The position numbers and the translations under genes are program-made. Below the pieces are notes generated by a model, which ran no database searches, was not told the origin of the DNA, and saw only the letters and a program-made list of their open reading frames with translations. Shown piece after piece: positions 52,848-61,014 of a stretch of 64,000 bases of DNA. Source of the stretch: Oscillospiraceae bacterium (GTDB lineage Bacteria; Bacillota; Clostridia; Oscillospirales; Ruminococcaceae); contig CP107208.1 of NCBI GenBank assembly GCA_025758045.1, positions 1,984,001 through 2,048,000 on the forward strand, in the 5' to 3' direction. Numbering within the stretch: the stretch's first letter is position 1; each line of letters begins with the position of its first letter.

Positions 52848-53834
52848 TCACGGCGCGTAAAACGCATCCAATACCTGCTTCAGGTAGGGCCGCAGCCGTG
52901 CATCCCCGATACCGGGCTGCGGCACCATGATACAAACCGTATAAATCATGCCGTTATTTACAAAATAAGCGGTATTCCCGCTGGCTTTGCTCTCGTCTCC
53001 GCCGCCGTACAGCGGGATAACGGCAATGTCTCCGGTAGGCAGCGTGTATTCCTCGCAGGTCCAGCCATCCTTTAAATCGTAGATGCCGTCGGTCAGCACC
53101 TGCTCCACGGTGGCGGTGCAGCTGCCGCTGGGCGTCACGGCGGCGTGGGCGTTGAACGAAATATACATGTCATAACTTTCGCCGCTCACTTCCTTTTCCA
53201 GCAAGCCGCCATCCAGCACGTTCAGCCCAAATGGCTCGCCGTCCGCGCAGGTGCCGTACAGCAGCACCTTGCGCTTGACGGGGTTGCGGTAATCGTTGGG
53301 GTCGGCAGGGCAGTACAGCGCCGCGCCGTCCGGCAGGTCATCCACAAGATCGTTGCGCAGCAGCGGCAGGTTGGTCAGTTCAGCGGCATCCTGCAAGCTG
53401 TCCGCCGCATCGGTAAATACTTCGGCTTTTTCAATATCGTTTGGGTAGTGAATTAACAAATCCGAGTTTCCCAGCGTCATGACCATCTGGCTGAAACTAT
53501 AGTGGTCAGGCGTCCGCATCCGTTGGAACGCTGGCTGCCGTTCCTCGGTGGCCAGTGTCTGCACCGCTTCGCCCAGCGTATCCAGCGGATGGGTGGTCAG
53601 CGTATAGTGCAGGGCATAACCGCCCACGGCATCGGGGGCATAGCTTGGGTGGGGGGTGTTGTGCAAATTGGTGAACTCCACCCGCGCCAGTACACCGGCG
53701 GCCAGCAGCAGCGGCGCGGCCAGGCAGATGACCCACCCAAACCGCCGCCGCGGGGCAGGCTGGGCCGCCACCGCCACGCGGGCCGGGCAGCGCACCTGGG
53801 CAAAGGTCTGTTTATACAAAGTCTCAAACTCCAT
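52848..53834 (-). CDS. Membrane-anchored protein, probable anti-sigma factor/sensor
   Basis: 328 residues. A ~30-residue cytoplasmic N-terminus and one helix (about 33-50, WVICLAAPLLLAAGVLA) precede a ~270-residue extracytoplasmic domain rich in aspartate and tyrosine. It follows an ECF sigma-factor gene by 3 bases, the usual place for a cognate anti-sigma factor. No zinc-binding HxxxCxxC motif is seen, so it is not a ZAS-type anti-sigma. The short cytoplasmic part leaves the inhibition mechanism open. Confidence 0.6.
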   Translation of the reverse strand: MEFETLYKQTFAQVRCPARVAVAAQPAPRRRFGWVICLAAPLLLAAGVLARVEFTNLHNTPHPSYAPDAVGGYALHYTLTTHPLDTLGEAVQTLATEERQPAFQRMRTPDHYSFSQMVMTLGNSDLLIHYPNDIEKAEVFTDAADSLQDAAELTNLPLLRNDLVDDLPDGAALYCPADPNDYRNPVKRKVLLYGTCADGEPFGLNVLDGGLLEKEVSGESYDMYISFNAHAAVTPSGSCTATVEQVLTDGIYDLKDGWTCEEYTLPTGDIAVIPLYGGGDESKASGNTAYFVNNGMIYTVCIMVPQPGIGDARLRPYLKQVLDAFYAP

Positions 53835-53837
53835 CGT

Positions 53838-54308
53838 TCAATCCTCCTGATACGCCCGGCGCAGGGCCTCCCGCGCACGGGTCAGCCGGGTAGTCACGGC
53901 GTTCTGGCTGATGTGCAGCACCGCCGCGATCTCCTTGGTGGGCATGTCTTCGTAATAAAATAAGTACAGCACGATGCGGTACGCCTGTGGCAGGGCCAGT
54001 ACGGCGTCGTACAATTCCCGCTGGGCGGGGTCGTCGAACACCGGTATGTCGGGCAGTTCCTCCAGCGGCAGGCGGCGGGTATGCCAGGGCGCACGCAGAC
54101 GGCTTTTGCAGTGGTTGATGGTCACCCGGATCAGCCAGCTTTTCAAATGCTCCTCGTCTGCAAAAGTGCGGTGGGTCGCACAAAGCTTTAACAGCGTGTC
54201 CTGGGTAGCATCCTCAGCCTCCTGTGGGTGGCCGCACCAGTGCAGGGCCACGCGGTAGATCATGTCGCAGTAGCGTCCTGCGACCGCGGCCAGTTCGCTC
54301 GGCTCCAT
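53838..54308 (-). CDS. ECF-type RNA polymerase sigma factor
   Basis: 156 residues. Region 2 (YCDMIYRVALHWCGHPQEAEDATQDTLLKL) and region 4 (LPQAYRIVLYLFYYEDMPTKEIAAVLHISQNAVTTRLTRAREAL) form a minimal group-4 sigma. AAAGGAGGTG lies just before the ATG. It is co-transcribed with the membrane protein downstream, giving a sigma/anti-sigma pair responding to a cell-envelope signal. Confidence 0.85.
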   Translation of the reverse strand: MEPSELAAVAGRYCDMIYRVALHWCGHPQEAEDATQDTLLKLCATHRTFADEEHLKSWLIRVTINHCKSRLRAPWHTRRLPLEELPDIPVFDDPAQRELYDAVLALPQAYRIVLYLFYYEDMPTKEIAAVLHISQNAVTTRLTRAREALRRAYQED

Positions 54309-54402
54309 CGCGGCACCTCCTTTGTTTTGGATTTCATCAGGCCTGTTTCACTTTTAACACGCGCGGGGCAGGCGGTTTGTTACAGACAAGTTTATTTTTT
54401 TC

Positions 54403-54411
54403 AGTATACCA
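54403..54411 (-). promoter_or_regulatory. Extended -10 element upstream of the ECF sigma gene
   Basis: On the minus strand, TGGTATACT gives a TGn-TATACT extended -10, about 95 bases before the start. No good -35 is present. A sigma-dependent autoregulatory promoter could not be identified with confidence. Confidence 0.35.
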
Positions 54412-54462
54412 GCTTCTGTGCGGTTCATACAGCGGAATTTTGAGCATAATCCCAAAAAAAGA

Positions 54463-54491
54463 TTGACAAAATGCGTGATTACGGCTATTAT
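54463..54491 (+). promoter_or_regulatory. Strong housekeeping promoter of the second sigma-factor gene
   Basis: A perfect TTGACA (54463-54468), 17 bases, then TATTAT (54486-54491), 35 bases before the ATG. It is the best consensus match in the window. Confidence 0.7.
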
Positions 54492-54526
54492 AAAGGTGTT
54501 CGCATCTGCCTGCCGGAGGAAGCCCC

Positions 54527-55078
54527 ATGCAAAAAATCACCAATGACCTGTTGGCTTTGGCCCAGAACGGCGATGAAACGGCTGTGGCCGCCCTCATTGC
54601 ACGCATGATGCCCGCCATCCGCAAAGGTGCCGCCGCCGCGACCGCGCCGGGCTTGGATTTCGAGGATGCCGTGCAGGAAGGTCTGATCGGTCTGTTTGAG
54701 GCAATGCATCGGTACGATACCGCCGCGGGAATGGCCTTCGCGTCTTTTGCCGCCGCCTGCATCACCCACGCCCAGCAGGATGCCCGCCGCGCCGCTCTGC
54801 GCAAAAAGCACGCGCCGCTGAACTTCAGTGTGCCCTTGCCCGATGCCAAGGAGCTGCCCCAGCCAGGCCCTGACCCCGAGGAACAGGCCATCGCCAGCGA
54901 GCAGTACGCCGCGACGATCGAACGGATGCAGACCGAACTTTCCCCGCTGGAACGCAGCGTGCTGCTGGCCACCCTAAACGGCCAGACCGCCGCCCAAATC
55001 GCCCAGGAAAAGCAGCTGGCTCCCAAAGCCGTTGCCAACGCCTTGGCCCGCGCCCGCCGCAAACTGCGGGGAGCGTAA
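54527..55078 (+). CDS. Sigma-70-family sigma factor, SigH/sporulation-type
   Basis: 183 residues. Region 2 (LDFEDAVQEGLIGLFEAMHRYDTAAGMAFASFAAACI) resembles SigH and other sporulation-type sigmas more than ECF factors. Region 4 is LSPLERSVLLATLNGQTAAQIAQEKQLAPKAVANALARARRKL. An acidic, proline-containing linker lies between. It is divergent from the ECF pair and has its own strong promoter. Whether it acts in sporulation, competence or another response cannot be told here. Confidence 0.78.
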   Translation: MQKITNDLLALAQNGDETAVAALIARMMPAIRKGAAAATAPGLDFEDAVQEGLIGLFEAMHRYDTAAGMAFASFAAACITHAQQDARRAALRKKHAPLNFSVPLPDAKELPQPGPDPEEQAIASEQYAATIERMQTELSPLERSVLLATLNGQTAAQIAQEKQLAPKAVANALARARRKLRGA

Positions 55079-55219
55079 TACCCTAGGATTCAGGCGTTTG
55101 CCTGTATCATATATTTCAACCTGCCCCCAGTAGCGCCTAAAATCAGTTCGTTGGTCCATTCCTAATGCGTTGGTTTAGATTCTTCCGCGGGCAAATACAA
55201 ATCAGAGGAGATACCCACT

Positions 55220-55498
55220 ATGTTCGAAGACAAGACTTTGGTATGCAAGGATTGCGGCAAGGAGTTCGTTTGGACCGCCGGTGAGCAGGAGTTCTACGCC
55301 AGCCGTGGTTTCGAGAACCAGCCCCAGCGCTGCAAGGCCTGCCGTGATGCCCGCAAGAACGCTACCCGCGGTGAGCGCCAGATGTTTGACGCTGTCTGCG
55401 CCAGCTGCGGCAAGGCTTGCAAGGTTCCCTTCCAGCCTCGCGAGGACCGTCCGGTCTACTGCAGCGAGTGCTTCGCTAAGATGAAGGAGAACGGCTGA
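55220..55498 (+). CDS. Small zinc-ribbon protein
   Basis: 92 residues with four CxxC pairs: VCKDCGKEF, RCKACRDARKN, VCASCGKACK and YCSECFAKMK, suggesting two treble-clef zinc sites. It matches the 'probable zinc-ribbon' (zf-trcl) family found in many Clostridia; it probably binds nucleic acid or protein. GAGGAG precedes the ATG. It sits alone between a 141-base upstream gap, where I see no clear promoter, and a strong terminator. Confidence 0.78.
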   Translation: MFEDKTLVCKDCGKEFVWTAGEQEFYASRGFENQPQRCKACRDARKNATRGERQMFDAVCASCGKACKVPFQPREDRPVYCSECFAKMKENG

Positions 55499-55538
55499 TT
55501 TACACGCTGACTGTGTAACAGTAGTCTGATTTCCACTC

Positions 55539-55574
55539 CGCGCCCCGGTCGCACCTGACCGGGGCGCGGTTTGT
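55539..55574 (+). terminator. Terminator after the zinc-ribbon gene
   Basis: A perfect 12-bp stem CGCGCCCCGGTC/GACCGGGGCGCG with a six-base loop, followed by GTTTGTT. The weak T tract leaves some doubt. Confidence 0.7.
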
Positions 55575-55589
55575 TACGGGGGAAACTGT

Positions 55590-57032
55590 ATGACCACGCG
55601 CATGGCGCAGTTAAAACGTAGTATATGGTGCCTGGGCGCGGCCGCCCTGGTGCTGGCCCTGTGCAGCAAAACTTCGCCGCTGTATGCCTTCAACGATTGG
55701 ATGGACGCCAACATTTTTTTTACAATGGGAAAATCCATGCTGTCCGGCAAGGTACTCTACCGTGATGTGTTCGATCACAAAGGCCCGGTGCTGTATCTCC
55801 TCTACGGGCTGGGGTGGCTGCTGGACCACACGGGCTTTATCGGCGTATTTGTGCTGGAAATTTGCGGCTTCGCAGTGTTTCTAGGCCTTGGCCCGTGTAC
55901 GGCGGAGCTATTGCGCGGCAAACCCCTGCACCCGGTCTGGTGCCTGGTGCCTGCGGCAGCCGTGGCGGCCTGCCGGGCCTTCTCCCACGGCGGCAGTGCC
56001 GAGGAACTGCTGCTGCCTTTTTTGGCCGCCGCCCTGTACGGGCTGGTCAAGTGCCTGACAGCCAACAGACAAATGCCGCTACGCACCGTAGCCCTGCAAG
56101 GTTTTCTGTGCGGCTGTGCGTTACTGCTGAAATACACGGTGCTGGGCTTTTACCTGGCCTGGGTGGCCGTGCTGGCGGTGCTGTACCTGCGCCGGGGCTG
56201 GCTGCGGCAGCTGGGCCGAAGCTGTGTCGCCTACCTGGGCGGCCTGGCGCTGGCAGCCCTGCCCTGGTTTGCCTACTTTGGGGCCCACCATGCGCTGGAC
56301 GCCTGGTGGGAGTGTTACTTCTATGACAACCTCTTCCTTTATAAAGGGGACAGCCGCAGCGCCCTGACCCTGGCCCAGCACCTGTGGTGGGCTGTGCGGG
56401 ACGATCTGCCCGCCGTCTGCCTGCTGGCGGCGTTCCTGCTTTGGACGGCGCTTTCTAAGCGGCACGGTGCGGCGCTGGCAATCCTGGCAATGGCCGCAGG
56501 ACTGGCTTTTACCAGCCTGATGGGCGGCTACCTCGTCTACTACGGGCTGGTGCTGGCCGTGTTTGCCCCGCTGGGGCTGGCGGCCCTGCCGCAAAAACTG
56601 CCTGCCAAGCGCGGCGTGTGTACGGCCTTATCCGTGGCAGGCATTGCCGCCGCGGCTTCATGGTGCCTGCTGCTAAGCCCCAACCGCGCTTTGCGGGGCC
56701 GCACGGCGGAAAGCCTGCCCCAGCTCCAGTTTGCCGAAATCATCCGCCAGACGCCCAACGCTACTTTACTCAACTACGGCACGTTGGACGGCGGCTTTTA
56801 CACCGCCGCCGGGGTACTGCCGCCCTGCCGTTACTTCTGTGTGACCAACATGCCGCTGCAGGACCAGTGGCAGCAGCAATGGGACCTGCTGGATGCCGCC
56901 GCTGTGGACTATGTGGTGGCCCTGACCGGCGATCTGCAGAACGACTACCCCATCTACCACTGCGTCGCCAGCCAGACCTACAACGGCGGTGAGGGCGAAG
57001 TGACCTGGTATCTCTACGCAAAAACCAAATGA
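55590..57032 (+). CDS. GT-C/GT39-like polytopic membrane glycosyltransferase
   Basis: 480 residues with about ten helices. The first external loop carries FNDWMDANIFFTMGKSML and the segment LYRDVFDHKGPVLYLLYGL, which is characteristic of ArnT/PMT-like GT-C enzymes that use polyprenyl-linked sugars. A ~100-residue soluble C-terminus follows. GGGGG precedes the ATG at 55590; the ATG at 55602 is an alternative. The acceptor is unknown. Confidence 0.7.
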   Translation: MTTRMAQLKRSIWCLGAAALVLALCSKTSPLYAFNDWMDANIFFTMGKSMLSGKVLYRDVFDHKGPVLYLLYGLGWLLDHTGFIGVFVLEICGFAVFLGLGPCTAELLRGKPLHPVWCLVPAAAVAACRAFSHGGSAEELLLPFLAAALYGLVKCLTANRQMPLRTVALQGFLCGCALLLKYTVLGFYLAWVAVLAVLYLRRGWLRQLGRSCVAYLGGLALAALPWFAYFGAHHALDAWWECYFYDNLFLYKGDSRSALTLAQHLWWAVRDDLPAVCLLAAFLLWTALSKRHGAALAILAMAAGLAFTSLMGGYLVYYGLVLAVFAPLGLAALPQKLPAKRGVCTALSVAGIAAAASWCLLLSPNRALRGRTAESLPQLQFAEIIRQTPNATLLNYGTLDGGFYTAAGVLPPCRYFCVTNMPLQDQWQQQWDLLDAAAVDYVVALTGDLQNDYPIYHCVASQTYNGGEGEVTWYLYAKTK

Positions 57033-57033
57033 T

Positions 57034-57062
57034 TTGCGCTTTTTCCGTATATGCGGTATAAT
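57034..57062 (+). promoter_or_regulatory. Promoter of the DUF2142 gene
   Basis: TTGCGC (57034-57039), 17 bases, then TATAAT (57057-57062), 41 bases before the start. Confidence 0.55.
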
Positions 57063-57103
57063 AGCCTTTGCAAGAACCATACTCACAGAAAGGCAGGCAC
57101 CCC

Positions 57104-59356
57104 ATGCAACAAAATAAAAAGTTCCTGCGGGTGCTGTGCAGCCTGTTGGCTGCCGCGCTGGCGGCGTGGTGCACGGTACTGCTGTGCCGCTGGGTAGGGT
57201 ATGACCTGCAGGAACGGCTGGGCAACACCCCCAGCTATGAGATCATCAACGACGACTACAGCCAGATCATCGACATCCCAGCCAAGGGCTTGACCCAGGC
57301 CATGCCGCTGAAGGCCGGCCAGCCGTTTTACGGTGTGCGGTTCAAGTTCAGCACTCACGGACAGCTGTACAAATCTGGCATGACCATGGTGGAAGCCTAC
57401 AACGAGGCGGGGGAGCAGATCCTTTTTGCAGCGGGTAACTTCCTGAATATCTGGGACGATACCTTTACTGAGTTCACCTGCAACGAGGCCTATATCCCTG
57501 ACCATGACGAAACGCTGACCATCCGCCTGTACAACGAATCCGCCTGGGACGGCCCGCTGGGCGTCTGGACCAGCGAGGACGAAGTATCCGGTATGCCGCT
57601 TTCGGTAACGGACGGCGACACCCTCAACGCCACCATGGCAATGCAGCGCGTCAGCGATTTTACCGGCAGCTGGCCCGCCGCGCTGGCCGCCCGGCTGCAA
57701 AAGCCGCTGGCCGCTGCCGTCTTTATCGCGGTGCTGCTGGCCATGCTGCACGCGCCACTCTACCTGTTTGTGCCTGCGGTGGGCCTGGCCCTGGGCGTGA
57801 CGTTCACCTATGTTACCCCGGCGCTGGTCGCCCCCGATGAATACACCCACCTGGCTGCCGCCTACGAGCTGGCCAGTACCTGGAGCGGCCAGACCGCTGC
57901 CGAGGAGGACGGCAACCTGCTGCTGCGGGAATGTGACGCCGCCCACTTCGGCACAAAGACCGGAGACATCGGCGTCCTGGCCTACAAGAATGAGGCCATC
58001 GCCGAGACCTCCGAACCCGGCAGCCCCGATGTGCTGACCACCCACAGCGAGGTGAAAGCAGGGCAGGGCAGCGGCAGCTATCTGGCCCAGGCTCTGGGCA
58101 TCCGCCTGGCGCGGGCGCAGGGCAAGAACTTTTACACGATGTTGCTCTATGGGCGGCTGGCCAACCTGATTTTGTATTTACTGCTGGCGGCGCTGGCCGT
58201 CTGGCTGGCCCCGACCAGCCTGCGCGGGCTGTTTGCCTGCGTGGCGCTGCTGCCCATGCCGCTGCAATTGGCGGCCAGCCTTTCCCCGGATGCCGCCGTG
58301 CTGGGGCTGGTGTTCAGCTTCACGGCGCTTTGCCTGCGCCTGCGGGGCGAGAAAGCTGTCTGGTGGCAGAAGATCCTGCTCATCGTGCTGGGCGGTCTGA
58401 CCGCCCCCGGCAAGGCCATCTACCTGCCGGTCATCCTGCTCTGCCTGTTGATCCCGGCGGAAAACCTGACCTACGACGGGAACCCAACCGTCAAATTCCT
58501 GGGCGAAGAACTTCCCGGCGGCTGCTGCATCTATGCGGCTACGCTGGTGCTGGCGTTCTGCTTCTGGCTGGCCGCCAATCTGAATGCCGTGGCTTACGCG
58601 GCCCGCGATATGAACACCACCGTCCTGGTAACCGCTGCCGCTGCCGCTGCGGTGCTGCTGGTGCTGGCACTGGCGGCGTACCTCAAGCTGCACAAGCGCC
58701 TAAAGGTATTCTTCTGGTGCAAAGTGGCTTTTGCCGCCGTACTGGTGGTGGGCGCTGTGGGCGGCGTATACGCTGTCTCCCACATGGGCGGCGGGCTGGA
58801 CCCTGACCAACTGACCATGACCTACCCCAACGGGGACTCCATCTGGACCTTCTCGTTCGGCTATATCTGTCGCAACATTCCGGCCACCGTCAAGCTGCTG
58901 CTGCGCACCCTGCCGGAACAGGGCGCTCTCTGGCTGCAAGGTCTGCTGGGCACTACCCTGGGGGAACCCATCGTCTACCGCATCGATGTCAGCTGGCTGC
59001 TGGGCGTAGGCCTGCTGCTGGCTGTGCTGGCCGCCGCCCTGCCCCGGCAGGACGAACCGGCCCTGCTGGGCCGCCGCAGCAAAGCGGGCATGGCGGGCAT
59101 CTGTCTCTGCGTTGTGCTGGCTGTGCTGGCTGCCGCGCTGAACTGGACCCCCATCAACTACCAGACGCTCTTCGGCTTGCAGGGGCGCTACCTGCTGCCG
59201 ATTTTGCCGCTGGCCCTGCTGCTGGTAAAAAGCAGCAAAAAGCTGGTCCTGCGCGGGGATGTCTCCCACACCGCGGCGCTCTGCACCAGCACTTTAACCA
59301 TGTTGACCCTGCTGCAAGGCTTTGGCCTGTACGCCGCCTGGCAGCCGGTATCATAA
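57104..59356 (+). CDS. DUF2142-family membrane protein
   Basis: 750 residues. An N-terminal helix (about 5-30) and an extracytoplasmic beta-rich domain (about 40-200) precede about eleven helices. VAPDEYTHLAAAYELAS, just after the second helix, is the PDE-x-H motif of the DUF2142 family, and FGLQGRYLLPILPLALLL near the C-terminus is also typical. The family is thought to include surface-glycan glycosyltransferases. The start is ATG at 57104; the frame continues upstream but AAAGGCAGG fits this ATG. Confidence 0.75.
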   Translation: MQQNKKFLRVLCSLLAAALAAWCTVLLCRWVGYDLQERLGNTPSYEIINDDYSQIIDIPAKGLTQAMPLKAGQPFYGVRFKFSTHGQLYKSGMTMVEAYNEAGEQILFAAGNFLNIWDDTFTEFTCNEAYIPDHDETLTIRLYNESAWDGPLGVWTSEDEVSGMPLSVTDGDTLNATMAMQRVSDFTGSWPAALAARLQKPLAAAVFIAVLLAMLHAPLYLFVPAVGLALGVTFTYVTPALVAPDEYTHLAAAYELASTWSGQTAAEEDGNLLLRECDAAHFGTKTGDIGVLAYKNEAIAETSEPGSPDVLTTHSEVKAGQGSGSYLAQALGIRLARAQGKNFYTMLLYGRLANLILYLLLAALAVWLAPTSLRGLFACVALLPMPLQLAASLSPDAAVLGLVFSFTALCLRLRGEKAVWWQKILLIVLGGLTAPGKAIYLPVILLCLLIPAENLTYDGNPTVKFLGEELPGGCCIYAATLVLAFCFWLAANLNAVAYAARDMNTTVLVTAAAAAAVLLVLALAAYLKLHKRLKVFFWCKVAFAAVLVVGAVGGVYAVSHMGGGLDPDQLTMTYPNGDSIWTFSFGYICRNIPATVKLLLRTLPEQGALWLQGLLGTTLGEPIVYRIDVSWLLGVGLLLAVLAAALPRQDEPALLGRRSKAGMAGICLCVVLAVLAAALNWTPINYQTLFGLQGRYLLPILPLALLLVKSSKKLVLRGDVSHTAALCTSTLTMLTLLQGFGLYAAWQPVS

Positions 59357-59389
59357 AATAAGCAATATTTATATAAAGGAGAAATTTCC

Positions 59390-59596
59390 ATGACTATCAC
59401 CAAGAATACCATCATCGCCGAGATTCTGAACAACGACCCCACCCAGGGCTGCGTGCCCATCTTCCTGTCCACCGGTATGCACTGCCTGGGCTGCATGGCT
59501 TCCCATGGCGAGACCGTTGAGGAGGCCTGCGCCGTCCACGGTGTTGACCCCGACGCTCTGGTCGCCGAGCTGAACGACTACTTTGCACACCTGTAA
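59390..59596 (+). CDS. DUF1858-domain protein
   Basis: 68 residues forming one DUF1858 helical domain with a redox-type motif in GMHCLGCMASHGETVEEAC (CxxC at about 32-35). These small proteins are common in anaerobes and may bind an iron-sulfur or hybrid cluster, or act in thiol chemistry; the role is unproven. AAAGGAG precedes the ATG. Its stop lies inside the start region of trmK. Confidence 0.8.
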   Translation: MTITKNTIIAEILNNDPTQGCVPIFLSTGMHCLGCMASHGETVEEACAVHGVDPDALVAELNDYFAHL

Positions 59597-60257
59597 TGCA
59601 CCGCGGCTGGATGCCCGCCTGGCTGCTGCCTTTGCCTATGTACGGCCGGGGCATGTGGCGGCGGACATCGGCTGCGACCACGGCAAATTAAGCGCCGCAC
59701 TGGCGGGCAGCGGTCGCTGCCCGCTTGTTTTGGCTTGTGACCTTCGCCCCGGCCCGCTGGAGAAAGCCCGTGTGACCTGCGCCCCCTTCGGGGACAAGGT
59801 GCAGTGCCGCCTGGGCAGCGGGCTGGAGGTGCTGGCCCCCGGCGAGGCGGACGACATCATCATCGCAGGCATGGGTGCGGAAACAATCATTGAAATTCTG
59901 GAGGCCGCCCCCTGGGTGTTTGACGCCCGGTACAATCTGGTGCTGGTGCCCGCCACCAAGCACAGTGTGCTGCGCCGCTGGCTGGCCCGCCGCGGCTTTG
60001 CACTGGCGGGGGAGACCCTTTGCCAGGCGGCAGGCCGCTGGTATGCCGTGATGAACGCCCGCTACACCGGCGCGTGCCGTGAACCGGACGGCTTAGAGTG
60101 CCTTTGCGGCCTGACGAACGGCCAGCCTGGCTGCGGGGATTACTACGCCCAGCAGAATGCTAAACTAAAAAAATACCGCCTCGGCCTGCCTGCTGGGCAG
60201 GAAGCCGAAGCGGTGGATGTGCTCATCAAACAAATGGAGGAGTTGTCATGTCGGTAA
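59583..60257 (+). CDS. trmK: tRNA (adenine-22-N1)-methyltransferase
   Basis: 224 residues. The start LDARLAAAFAYVRPGHVAADIGCDHGKLSAAL gives the SAM-binding motif and matches TrmK. GMGAETIIEILE and LVPATKHSVLRRWL are also family-typical. The start used is TTG at 59583, overlapping the preceding gene by 14 bases, since no in-frame ATG fits; the binding site is weak, suggesting translational coupling. It overlaps the Nif3-like gene, the usual Firmicute partner. Confidence 0.83.
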   Translation: MHTCNAPRLDARLAAAFAYVRPGHVAADIGCDHGKLSAALAGSGRCPLVLACDLRPGPLEKARVTCAPFGDKVQCRLGSGLEVLAPGEADDIIIAGMGAETIIEILEAAPWVFDARYNLVLVPATKHSVLRRWLARRGFALAGETLCQAAGRWYAVMNARYTGACREPDGLECLCGLTNGQPGCGDYYAQQNAKLKKYRLGLPAGQEAEAVDVLIKQMEELSCR

Positions 60258-61003
60258 CGGTGCAGCAAATTCTCGGGCTGCTGCAAACGCTGGCCCCGTC
60301 GGAGCTGGCTTGCAGCTGGGACAATGTGGGCCTGCTGGTGGATGTCGGTGTGCCGGTCAGCCACGTGTTGACCACACTGGACATCACGGCGGCGGTGGTG
60401 CAGGAGGCAGTGGAGAACGACTGCCAGCTGATCGTCAGCCACCACCCGGTGATCTTTGACCCGCTCAAGCATATCAGCGCAGGGGATGTGCCGGCGCTGC
60501 TCATCAAAAACAACATCTCGGCCATCTGCATGCACACCAATCTGGATGCAGCCCCCGGCGGCGTCAATGATACGCTGGCGGATCTTTTGGGTATGCAGCG
60601 GGAGGGCCGCCGCAATTTCGCCGAGGATTGCGGCCGTATCGGCCCTGTGGAACCCACTACGGTGCAGCAGCTGGCCCGCTTCTGCGCGGACACGCTGCAC
60701 AGCGGCGTGCGGTACGTGGATTGCGGCCGCCCCATCACCTGCCTGGCCGAAGTCAGCGGTGCGGGCGGCAGCTACCTGCAGGAAGCTATTGATGCGGGCG
60801 CGGATTGCCTTGTCACCGGCGAGGCCGCCCACCACATCGCTCTGCTGGCTAAACAGAAAGGCGTTGGCCTGGTGGTCTCCGGTCATTGGGGCACCGAGCA
60901 CGGCATCGCCGATGTGTTGGCTGCCCATATCGCCAGCAGCTTCCCGGCCCTTACCGTCCGCCACGCTGCCGCGGACCGCGACCCCTATTCCTACTTATTA
61001 TAA
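60248..61003 (+). CDS. Nif3-like dinuclear metal centre protein
   Basis: 251 residues of the NIF3/YqfO family (short form). Metal ligands are visible in IVSHHPVIFDP, CMHTNLDAAPGGVND and the C-terminal VSGHWGTEHG. The family has been proposed to act as a GTP cyclohydrolase-like or regulatory protein, but the role is unsettled. It overlaps trmK by 10 bases. Confidence 0.88.
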   Translation: MSVTVQQILGLLQTLAPSELACSWDNVGLLVDVGVPVSHVLTTLDITAAVVQEAVENDCQLIVSHHPVIFDPLKHISAGDVPALLIKNNISAICMHTNLDAAPGGVNDTLADLLGMQREGRRNFAEDCGRIGPVEPTTVQQLARFCADTLHSGVRYVDCGRPITCLAEVSGAGGSYLQEAIDAGADCLVTGEAAHHIALLAKQKGVGLVVSGHWGTEHGIADVLAAHIASSFPALTVRHAAADRDPYSYLL

Positions 61004-61014
61004 AAGGAGAACCC

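Noticed and set aside
55079..55219. Possible small RNA or tRNA between the sigma-factor and zinc-ribbon genes
   Set aside because: No cloverleaf, no CCA end, and no strong hairpin with a T tract; nothing beyond a leader can be supported.
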